Positions 33,508 through 43,856 of a DNA stretch of 64,000 nucleotides are shown one piece after another. A program made the translations under genes and the position numbers. The notes beneath the pieces are model-generated. The model had not been told where the DNA came from, did not search any database, and saw only the letters and a program-made list of their open reading frames with translations. How positions within the stretch are numbered: position 1 is the first letter of the stretch; each line of letters opens with the position of its first letter. Source of the DNA: Manis javanica (lineage: Eukaryota > Chordata > Mammalia > Pholidota > Manidae). The stretch spans positions 44,151,034 through 44,215,033 of the forward strand of contig NC_133169.1 of NCBI RefSeq assembly GCF_040802235.1, read 5' to 3'.

Positions 33508-36133
33508 TAGAGCTTGAAGTTAGGGAGTGAGATCCCCCCCACTTTATTCTTCCATCTCAGGATTGCTATGGCTATTCGAGGTCTTTGGTGTTTACATATG
33601 AATTTTTGAATCATTTGTTCCGGTTCATTGAAGAATACTGTTGGTAATTTGATAGGGATTGCATCAAATCTATATATTGCTTTGGGCAGGATGGTCATTT
33701 TGACAATATTAATTCTTCCTAGCCAGCAGCATGGGATGGGTTTCCATTTGTTAGTGTCCCCTTTAATTTCTCTTAAGAGTGACTTGTAGTTTTCAGAGTA
33801 CAGGTCATTCACATCTTTGGTTAGATTTATTCCTAGGTATTTTATTCTTTTTGATGCAATTGTGAATGGAATTGTTTTCCTGATTTCTCTTTCTATTGGT
33901 TCATTGTTAGTGTACAGGAAAGCTACAGATTTCGGTGTTTAAATTTTGTATCCTGCAACTTTGCTGTATTCCGATATCAATTCTAGTACTTTTGTGGTTG
34001 AGTCTTTAAGATTTTTTATGCACTATATCATGTCATCTACAAATAGTGACAGCTTAAGTTATTATTTACCAATCTGGATTCCTTGTAATTCTTTGTTTTG
34101 TCTGATTGCTGTGGCTAGGACCTCCAGTATTATGTTAAAAAACAGTGAGGAGAGTGGGCATCCTTGTCTAGTTCCCTATCTCAGAGGAAAAGTTTTCAGC
34201 TTTTCGCTGTTTAGTATAATATTGGCTGTGGGTTTATGATATATGGCCTTTATTATTTTGAGGTACTTGCCCTCTATTCCCATTTTACTGAAAGTTTTTA
34301 TCATGAATGGATGTTGAATTTTGTCAAATGCTTTTTCAGCATCTATGGAGATGATCATGTGGTTTTTGTCTTTCTTTTTGTTAATGTGGTGGACGGTGTT
34401 GATGGATTTTTGAATGTTGTTCCATTCTTGCATCCCTGGGATGAATTCCACTTGGTCATGGTGTATGATCCTTTTAATATACTTTCGAATTTGGTTTGCT
34501 AATATTTTGTTGAGTATTTTTGCATCTACATTCATCAGGGTTATTGGTCTCTAATTTTCTTTTTTGTTGGGGTCTTTGCTTGGCTTTGGTGTTAGGGTGA
34601 TATTGGCTTCATAGAATGAGTTTGGGAGTATTCCCTCCTCTTCTATTTTTTTGGAAAACTTTAAGGATAATGGGTATTATGTCTTCTCTGTGTGTCTGAT
34701 AAAATTCCCATGTAAATCCATCCAGCCCATGGGTTTTGTTCTTGGGTAGATTTTGAATACTGTTTCAATTTCTTTGCTGATAATTGGTTTGTTTAACTTT
34801 TGTGTTTATTCCTTGGTCAGTCTTGGAAGGTTGTATTTTTCTAGGAAGTTGTCCATTTCTTCTACGTTTTCCAGCTTGTTGGCATATAGGTTTTCATAGC
34901 AGTCTTTAATAATTCTTTGTATTTCTGTCGATTCTGTCGTGATTTTTCTGTTCTCATTTCTGATGCTGTTTATTTGTGTTGATTCTCTTTTTCTCTTAAT
35001 AAGTTTGGCTAGAGGCTTATCTATTTTGTTTATTGTCTCAAAGAAACAGTTTTTGGTTTCATTGATTTTTGTATTGATTTATTCTTATCAATTTTGTTTA
35101 TTTCTTCTCTGATCTTTATTGTGTCTCTCCTGCTGACTTTAGGCCTCGTTTGTTCTTCTTTTTCGAATTTCGATCATTGTGATGTTAGACTATTCATTTG
35201 GGATTGTTCTTCCTTCTTTAAGTGTGCCTGGATCAGTATATACTTTCCTCTTAGGACTGCTTTGGCTGCTTCCTACAGAAGTTGGGGCTTTGTGTTATTG
35301 TTGTCATTTGTTTCTATACATTCCTTGATCTCTATTTTAATTTGTTCGTTGATCCATGATTATTTAGGAGCATGTTGTTAAGCCTATATGTGTTTGTGAG
35401 CGTTTTTGTTTTCTTTGTAGAATTTATTTCTAGTTTTATACCTTTGTGGTCTGAAAAATTGGTTGGTAGAATTTCAATATTTTGCATTTTTCTGAGGCTC
35501 CTTTTGTGGGCTGGTATGTGGTCTATTCTGGAGAATGTTCCATGTGCACTTGAGAAGAATGTATATCCTGTTGATTTTGGATGTAGAGTTCTATAGATGT
35601 CTATTAGGTCCATCTGCTCTACTGTGTCCTTACTTATTTTCTGCCCAGTGGATCTATCCTTGGGGGTGAGTGGTGTGTTGAAGTCTCCTAAAATGAATGC
35701 ATTACAGTCTATTTTCCCCTTTAGTTCTGTTAGTATTTGTTTCACATATGCTGGTGCTCCTGTGTTGGGTGCATATATACTTAGAATGGTTATATCCTCT
35801 TGTTGGATTGAGCCCTTTATCATTATGTAGTGTCCTTCTTTATCTCTTGTTACTTTCTTTGTTTTGAAGTCTGTTTTGTCTGATATTTGTACTGCAACCC
35901 CTGCTTTCTTCTTGCTGTTGTTTGCCTGAAATATATTTTTCCATCCCTTGACTTTTAGTCCGTGCATGTCTTTGGGTTTGAGGTGAGTTTCTTGTAAGCA
36001 GCATATAGATGGATCTTGCTTTTTTTATCCATTCTATTACTCTTTGTCTTTTGATTGGTGCATTCAGTTCATTTACATTTAGGGTGACTACTGAAAGATG
36101 TGTACTTATTGCCATTGCAGGCTTTAAATTCAT
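33508..36133 (-). pseudogene. L1-B ORF2 pseudogene, 3' truncated
   Basis: The ATG at 36133 is followed by a frame with several shifts. The longest open part, 35967-35332 (211 codons), covers the endonuclease with A-F-I-L-G-D-F-N-T-P, Y-T-F-F-S-S-A-H-G-T-F-S-R-I-D-H and N-F-S-D-H-K-G. The reverse-transcriptase box at about 34024-34053 reads F-V-D-D and is followed three codons later by a stop. The gene ends at the junction at 33508, so the C-terminal part is absent. Confidence 0.9.
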
Positions 36134-36310
36134 GGTTACCAAAGGTTCAAGGTTAGCCTCTTTAGTATCTTACTGCCTAACTTAGTTCGCTTATTGAGCT
36201 ATTATATACACTGTCTGTAGATTCTTTTCTTCTCTCCCTTCTTATTCCTCCTTCTCCATTCTTCATTTGTTGGTTTTTTTGTTCTGTGCTCTTTCTAGGA
36301 GTGCTCCCAT

Positions 36311-37162
36311 CTAGAGCATCCCCTGTAAGATGCCCTGTAGAGGTGGTTTGTGGGAAGCAAATTCCCTCAGCTTTTGCTTGTCTGGGAATTGTTTAATCCC
36401 ACCATCATATTTAAATGATAGTCATGCTGGATGCAGTATGCTTAGTTCAAGGTCCTTCTGTTTCATTGCATTAAATATATCATGCCATTCTCTTCTGACC
36501 TGTAAGGTTTCTGTCGAGAAGTCTGATGATAGCCTGATGGGTTTTCCTTTAGAAGTGACCTTTTTCTCTCTAGCTGCCCTTAAAAGTCTTTCCTTGTCCT
36601 TGATCTTTGCCATTTTAATTATTATGTGTCTTAGTGTTGTCCTCCTTGGATCCTTTCTGTTGGGGGTTCTGTGTATTTCCATGGTCTGTTCGATTATTTC
36701 CTCCCACAGTTTGGGGATGTTTTCACCAATTATTTCTTCCAAGATACTTTCCATCCCGTTTCCTCTCTCTTCTTCTTCTGGTACCCCTATAAAATGGGTA
36801 ATATTCCTTTTGAATTGGTCACACAGTTCTCTTAATATTGTTTCATTCCTGTAGATACTTTTATCTGTCTCTATGTCAGCTTCTATGCGTTCCTGTTCTC
36901 TGGTTTCAATTCCATCAATGGACTCTTGCATCTTATCCATTTTGCTTATAAATCCTTCCAGAGTTTGTTTCATTTCTGTAGTCTCCTTTGTGGCATCTGT
37001 GATCTCCCTATGGACTTCATTCTATTTCTCTTGCGTATTTCTCTGCATCTCCATCAGCATGTTTATGATTTTTATTTTGAATTCTTTTTCAGGAAGACTG
37101 ATTAGGTCTGTCTCCTCTGGTGTCTCTGTGATCTTGGTTTGCCTGTAATTTTGTCTTTTCAT
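36311..37162 (-). pseudogene. L1-B ORF1 pseudogene
   Basis: This has the same layout as the intact L1-A ORF1, with ATG at 37162. A TAG stop interrupts the coiled coil near 37020 (where L1-A has a W codon) and a TGA lies near 36420, ten or so codons before the S-F-K-Y element. Between them 183 codons are open and keep the R-E-L-C-D-Q element and the P-I-R-L-S-S-D-F-S-T-E-T-L-Q element. One coiled-coil unit is present where L1-A has two. Confidence 0.9.
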
Positions 37163-38157
37163 GGTGATAGGAATAGTTTGTAGAGCTGGGTTGAGTGATG
37201 GCTGGAAGAATTTCCCTTCTTGTTGGTTTGTGGCCTTCCTCTCCTGGAATAATAGCGACCTCTAGTGGCATGTGCTGGGTATCTGCACACAAACAGGGCT
37301 TCTGCTTCCTTCCTGGCTGCGATGGAGTTTATCTCTGCTGTTGCTGTGGGCATGGCCTGGGTCAGGCTGCTGCTCCAAAGTGGTGGAATCACGTTGGAGG
37401 GCGAGCAGCCGAGAGGCTATTTATCTCTGTAAGGGGCCTCCATGCTCCCTGCAGCCCATGGGGTTAGAGTGCCAGAGATTCCCATATTCCCTATCTCTGG
37501 ACTAAGTGTCCCACCCTGCCCCTTTAAGACTTCCAAAATGCACCTGCCTAAACAAATCAACGACCACAAAAAAAAAAAAAATGGCCACTCGTTTTTCTTT
37601 ATTCTCTGTCACCAGCCTCAGGCACCCGCTCACCGGTCTTGCTGCCCTGTTTCCTTAGTATTGGGGTCCCTATCCCTTTAAGATTTCCAAAAACCTCTCA
37701 CCAAAACAAAACAACAACAACAAAAAACAAACAAACAAACAAACAAACAAACAAAAACATGGCCGCTTGCTTTTCTTTTGTCCTCCGGCACTGACCTCCT
37801 GTACCCGCTCACCATTCTTGCTGCCCTGTTTCCCTACTATCCAGGGCCCCGTGCATGCACTGTGTCTGCGCTCTGGTTCGGATGTCTGGGGCTGGGTGTT
37901 TGTCAGTCCTGGGCTCCTTCTCTCTCCATCTCTGACTCCTCTCCTCTCGCCAGGAGCTGGGGGGAGGGGGCTTGTATCTTACCCCCTTTGTGAGGTGCTG
38001 GGTTCTCGCAGGTGTGGATGTGGTCTGAATGTTGTCCTGTGTCTTCTGGTCTTTATTCTAGGAAGAGTTGTCTTTGTTACATTTTCATAGATATATGTGG
38101 TTTTGAGAGGAGATTTCTGCTGCTCTACTCACTCTGCCATCTTGGCTCCACCTCCTA
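37163..38157 (-). promoter_or_regulatory. L1-B 5' UTR: YY1-type motif and two tandem units
   Basis: The reverse complement of 38136-38144 is CAAGATGGC, about 14 bases inside the 5' end, the position of the YY1 site in L1 promoters. Two units homologous to those of L1-A start at about 37521 and 37673. The A-rich part of the second has expanded into an (AAAC)n tract at 37726-37756. This is the best-preserved leader of the four L1s. Confidence 0.8.
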
Positions 38158-38176
38158 GAAACTTTAAGTTTTATTT
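38158..38176 (-). repeat. Target-site duplication, right copy
   Basis: Identical to 20933-20951 over 19 bases. It immediately flanks the 5' end of L1-B. The next base differs between copies (t here, a on the left), which marks the end of the duplication. Confidence 0.85.
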
Positions 38177-38179
38177 TAA

Positions 38180-38400
38180 ATTTGGGGTGAATCTTGGGGA
38201 TGAAATTGCAGCATAAAGAATATAGTCAGTAGTTCTGTAATATCCTTCTATGTTGACAGATAGTAACTACACGAGTTGGGGTGAGCATTTAATAATACAT
38301 ATAACTGTGGACTCATTGAATTGTATGCTTAAATCCTATATAATATTATATATTAGCTATACTCTTAAAAATTTTATTTAAAAATCCTATGGTGAGTCAA
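38180..38400 (+). mobile_element. Old L1 3' end fragment
   Basis: The order 'gggatgaaattgcagcat', 'atatagtcagtag', 'gacagatagtaactac', 'gtgagcattt' and 'attgtatgcttaaa' is that of an old L1 3' UTR on the plus strand. The L1-B insertion lies at or beside its left edge. Confidence 0.55.
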
Positions 38401-41400
38401 TCTCACCCCTAGAACATATTTTATTACACTGGAGAGATACCAGGATTAGATAAGGAGATCTATAATGAAATATCAAGAGGTGATTACAGCCTTTCACTTG
38501 GGTAAAGAATGCACCCCTGGTAAGGGGGATGGACTCTGGCTGACCAGCCCTCCCATGCCCAAGGCAGACCCAGTAGACTCAGGTTAATGACTAACCTGGG
38601 GACTCCTCCTGTGGGATGCTGAAACCCATTGTTAATGAACAGTTTCCTTAGGCCTAGTCCCACCTCCATATGCAAGTATTTAAGAAGTCTGCCATTTCAC
38701 AGTTGCTTTATGAAGGCTTGGAGTCAGCTGCTCTGAGGTAGTATCTTAGATTTTTGTGGAAACCAGATAAAATATCCCCAAACACTTGGATTTTTTCTTT
38801 AGGCATCACTCTGTGACCATTAGAAAGTCTATTCAAGATCGAGAAGGATAAATGTGTGCATTCACTCTTTATAGCAGCCATATTATTGAAAAAGGGGTAC
38901 TTTAACTTAAAATATGAGACACTAATGGAATCTAGTAACTGTTTAGAACAGCATGGCTTAATTTACTAAAGAGGAAAAGGATTTGTAAGAGCCGATTGGT
39001 TGGAAAAGACTACTTAGTATTTATTATGAGGAGTGTTCAGACAAAAATGGGTAAATGACAAGGTGTATATTACTAAAGGAAACCATGGGTTTCTCTCTGA
39101 ATATTTTTAAGTAAAGGATTGCCCTCCTGGTGCGCAGTTGGGGGTGGTTGAAGGTTGTTTTTGCATGTTGGAGAAATGAAGATAAGCTGAGAACACAGAG
39201 GAGAGGTTCAGGAAAACGTTCATTACACTCCCAGGTCCTAGAGACCAGGTACAACACAGATGGCAGGGCCGAGTGGGAGAATCACTGGGTGGTCAGAGGC
39301 AGAGTGCCGAGAAAGTAGGAGCCCACAGCCTTCACTGGAGTTTCCTCTGGGAAAATAAGTCAGGACACCGGGAACAGGTAGAGACTGACTTGGTTTAAAC
39401 AATTTAGTTGGGCTTCAGTGTGACATCTGGTTGCCTGGTACCAATTTCTGGGATGATGAAGGCAGATGATTAATTAATCATTAATCTGGGATGATGAATC
39501 GTGTCTCCAGGGTTCCTCACGAGGCAGAGGAGGCTTGGCTCTGGTCTGGTCAGTCTGCTTATCACAGACATGCGTCCAGCTTGGACCTCCACTGCTCCAG
39601 GGGCCTGGCCAGCCCCGGGAGGAGCAGCCTCTCCATAGTTTTCAAGGCCTTCAAAGATGTCAAAGTACCATAATGTTCAGAAAATGTGAAATATATACAT
39701 ACAGGGTACCAGAAGGGGTGTTTCAGGAGCTCTCCTCCTTGGAAAACCCTCTTCCTGGTAGAATATTGCCTCATCTCCTTTGGTGTTCTCCTCTTAAAAG
39801 ATGTCGTGAGGGTCACAAACTGCGTGACTTTCATGAATTCTCTCAGGGCAACAGAAGGCACGTTGCCTTGAAGAGCGCAGCTTGTACCCCGCACAGTGCC
39901 CTTCTGTGCTCCCCTTATTTCTTCCTACTCTCCACATGGCAGAGCACAGGCAGCGCCAACACCTTTATGAATCTCACCCACACCTTCCCAGGGCAGAGCC
40001 CCAGAGCTTGCTCACGGCACCCCCGACATGCTGCACCTTCCCTCACGCCCGTGTCCCCCCGTGGGGGGGATGGGTTTCCAGCCTGCCTGGGTGCAGGATA
40101 TGCTCTGCCTTGAGCAGCAGAAAGAACGTCATCTGAAGTCACGCAGACAAAATTCTCTTCTTCTGTTTTTCTTCTTAAAAACAAACAAACAAAAATATAA
40201 CAAAACTCTAGTTGGGAAGGGAAATGGTAAAAAACCTGAGAGCCTTGAGCCGCGGGGTTGAAGGTGATGGGGGAAGGGGGCCACCTGGTGGGGATGGAGG
40301 CTGGGATCTCGTAGTGTTAGTAAGACAAATCACAATTTACTTCCAGTGTTATGATTAGAGACTGGGGATTGATGTAAACAGAAGCAAATCGTAAAATATC
40401 ATTGTGTTCCTAATGTAGTAGATACGGATGGTCATTGCTTGCCTATCGTATCCAATATCTCACAGTACAATAGCAGTTGTGCACTTTGGCCATGGGTCAC
40501 ATAGTTTTTATATATTTGATTCACTGACAAAAGTAAAATATGCTCCTTGGTGCTGATGCCCTTAGTGTGCTACTCCTTCAGCAGGGTCTGTTCCCTATGC
40601 TCTCATATCCTATCCCACACACAAACCAGGGTCCAATTCATTTTTTGTTTTGCTTTATTTTTAATGTACCAAGTATATCATTGCTGTAAAAATAAGGAAG
40701 CTCATTTAAATAAAATCTTTCCTCTTTCCTTCAGCTTATGTATTCTATTGTGCCAGGATCTACTCCAAGATGGGATCCAGGAGTTAGTAAAATTTTTATT
40801 CCTTAAATAAATTTGAGACAATGAGAGTGATTTGCTCTTTTGAATGTTTTGTAGGGTCCAATCTGAGAGTTTATATGCAGTGAAATTCCCTGGCCTATAT
40901 TTTGATTCAAAAGCAACTTGTTATTTTCTTAATTCAGTGTTCAGATTGTTTGGTCATGTTTTTTGCTATTTCAATTCCTCACCGTATTTTAAAGGGTTGA
41001 TTAGAAACTGATTCAGCACTGTCCTAAAATGATGTATAAGATTCACTATGTGTGTAGGTAAAAAGAAAAAACTGTCTGTCAGTCAAGATAAAATTAATGC
41101 TGACCTACGTGGGTATTTGAATATACAGATAGTTATTGCAGAGACCTGTATACACAATTTTAACTGTAATATCTTATATTCAGCCTCTGTATATGAATCA
41201 GAGCTGTGACTGTCACAAGAAAATTTAACACACTAAAGCAGACAGAAGTAGCTGACTTTCACCAGATTTGTTGAGAATTGATATTTGATATCCAGGTAAG
41301 GTTTATTAGGTAGCCAGGCCTTTGCTTTTCTCCTCTCCAAGTGATAAGGTGTATCAGTTAATACAAAATTTCATTTTATTTTCCACCTCTGGAATTTTAC

Positions 41401-42899
41401 TTTTTATCTCGAGTATTACTCTTAATCCATTTTTGATGAACACTCAAAAAACAAAAAGGCTCTCTACTGCTCTGATAATTTTTGCTACTCAATAAATGGT
41501 GTTTTTTTCCTGCTTGATGCTTTGGAGACTATATATTTGACTGTCATGGAACCAAAACATCCAGGTGTATTGATAGTATTGGTGGCTGATAAATTTTATA
41601 AAAATATTTCTTCAGTAATTCTGTCTCTTAAATGGGAAGAGGTATACATTAAAGTATAATTAATAATGCTAACAGTAATAATAAATAGGCAACTCACCCC
41701 TCAACATCCCTGAACATATCCAAAAAATGCATGTTTATATGCCTCAAGAATGAAAACTGGAAACTTTGAGAAGTGATCCCATTTAGTTCAAGGGGGTTTT
41801 AGTAGTATTATATCTTTTCCCTTAAATATTCAGGAATTTCTTTCTCATATGGGGTTATCTTTACTTATAAATATGAAGAGTAAGGTAACAGGAGAAAAAT
41901 AAATGGTAAGGAATGGAAAAAAAAACTAGCAATAGATCCCAGGATACAATAATATTTTTATAGGATCAGAATGCCATTCTGGGAAACAGTTTAAGAAACT
42001 GTTAACATTTTGGCTGAACAATAATTTAAGAGAAGCCTGGGTTACTACATCATAATAGAAGCCAGTATTAAGTCATAAAATTTCAACCCCCTCCGTGATG
42101 TTGACCAGAAGGCCCATCACAGTAATGAACCCAAAGCCCTGCTCAGGAGTAAGTCTGTCTGACTGTGGAAATCCACATTAGAGATCTGTCACCCCAACTC
42201 ATCCTTGAGGTGAGCTGTACCTGAAACCTCAGCTTTGGCAGCACCTCTGGTCCCCAGCCCACTGCACCCTGACCCTCAATTTGAAGTAACATTTCTTTGT
42301 TGATCCTTGATGTTCCCACTATGCACAAAGCTGTTTAACAACAGAAGCCATTTACCTGGATTTATTGGTGCTGTGCTTATTTTCTATCAGTTTATGAGAT
42401 TGCAAATGTGTGTCACTATGTGTGATCTTAACAATGCAATCATCTTAATGGCAGAGAAAAATTTAAAGTCAAGCAGCCCATTATCAGTGACTTGGGGGCA
42501 ATATGGAGAGGAAGGTGCCACTATTTACCTCAGGAAGTATTCAGTCTAAATTGATAGGATCATGAAAAGGTAAAGAAGGTGGTTAAGCATAAAAATAAAC
42601 TCTGGAAGTTGTACTGTATGAGCAACATTTACATTTCTTATCCAGCCTACAGAGCCATAAACCCATAAACAGCCTTTCATAGGTAACAAAACTGAGTTAG
42701 TTTACACTTTAATTTATCTGTCCAAAGTCACAGAGACCATTAACATTGAAACCAGGATTCAAAATGATTCTTTCTTTGTCCTTCATTGCTTCTGACATGC
42801 CATTTTGGGTGGGTCCTCCTGAAATATTGGATTATGAATTAATCCGCAAACATTCTGCCTTTGGAGCCCTAGGAGCGACCAAGTGAGGCGGGCATATAG
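38401..42899. other. 4.5-kb intergenic stretch upstream of the OR2T2-like relic
   Basis: I recognise no gene. A GC-richer block at 39490-40290 gives open frames of up to 192 codons on the plus strand, with no domain, and frames on both strands overlap there. I treat them as composition effects. A MIR-like piece near 42670-42770 is listed separately. Confidence 0.55.
42670..42770 (-). repeat. MIR-like ancient SINE fragment
   Basis: The text 'ataggtaacaaaactgag' followed by 'ctgtccaaagtcacagag' and 'ccaggattcaaa' is the complement of the MIR middle region. It lies just before the OR2T2-like relic. Confidence 0.65.
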
Positions 42900-43856
42900 G
42901 CCGCTCCCCAGAACTCCACTGACTTTACCCTCCTGGGCCTTGTCACCCGTCTTGCATCCCCTGGGCTTGTCTTTGCCGTGGTCTTCTCCATCTTTATCCA
43001 TAATGGCCAACGCCCTCATGATCCTGCTCATCTGCGTGGACGCTCGCCTGCACACGCTCATGTACTTCTTGCTCAGCCAGCTCTCCACCATGGACATGGT
43101 CTATATCTGCATCACCGTCCCCAAGATGCTGCGAGACCTTCTTTTCGAGGAAAAGGTCATCTCCTTCCTGGGCTGTGCGCTTCAGATCTTCCTTTACCTG
43201 ACCCTGATTGGAGGTGAATTTCTCCTTCTGGGCCTCATGGCCTATGACCGGTATGTGGCTGTGTGCAACCCCCTCAGGTACCCTCTCCTCATGACCCGCA
43301 GGATTTGCCTGCTCATTGTGGTGGCCTCCTGGATTGGCGGCTCCCTGGATGGATTCCTACTCACCCCCTTCATCATGAGTTTCCCTTACTATGGATCCCG
43401 AGAGATCATTCACTTCTTCTGTGAGATCCCAGCTGTGCTGAAGCTGTCCTGTGTGGACACATCGCTCTATGAGACCATGATGTATGCCTGCTGCGTGCTC
43501 ATGCTGCTCATCCCTGTATCCGTCATCTCTGACTCCTACATGCGCATCCTGCTCACTGTCCATCGGAAGAGCTCTGCTGAGGGCCGGCGCAAAGCCTTTG
43601 CTACCTGCTCTTCCCGTATTATGGTGGTGACCATTTCTATGGGGCAGCCTTCTACACGAATGTGCTTCCCCATTCCCACCACACACCAGAGAAAGACAAG
43701 GTTGTGTGGGCCTTCCACACCATCCTCACCCCCATGCTCAACCCACTCATCTACAGTTTGAGGAATAAAGAGGTGGCTGCAGCTCTAAGGAAAGGGCTGG
43801 GGAGATGCACCTCCTCCCAGAGAATCAGAGCAGGGGATGCGCCCAGAAAACCCTAG
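42900..43856 (+). pseudogene. Olfactory receptor pseudogene, OR2T2/OR2T3-like
   Basis: A long open middle covers helices 1-6 of a class II OR. It includes [47 protein letters not shown] and [14 protein letters not shown]. It is close, from memory, to the OR2T2/3/34/35 group. The N-terminus ([11 protein letters not shown]) is in another frame, joined by a shift near 43003, and has no ATG; a TAG lies four codons before it. A one-base deletion near 43634 puts helix 7 ([14 protein letters not shown]) in a third frame ending at 43856. The highly preserved body suggests recent inactivation. Confidence 0.94.

Larger units (their letters stand above)
33508..38157 (-). mobile_element. LINE-1 copy L1-B, lacking its 3' third
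   Basis: The 5' end at about 38157 is complete and lies three bases from the 19-bp duplication at 38158-38176. The element then runs through 5' UTR (two tandem units), ORF1 and the first two-thirds of ORF2. It stops abruptly at 33508, the point equivalent to 24365 in L1-A. The missing 3.4 kb, including 3' UTR and any env-type tail, is not adjacent. Because its partner target-site copy is at 20933 beyond L1-A's tail, the 3' end now belonging to L1-A may originally have been L1-B's. Confidence 0.9.

Noticed and set aside
39535-40113. 192-codon plus-strand open frame
   Set aside because: Overlapping frames on the other strand and no known motif. I treat it as a GC-rich chance frame.
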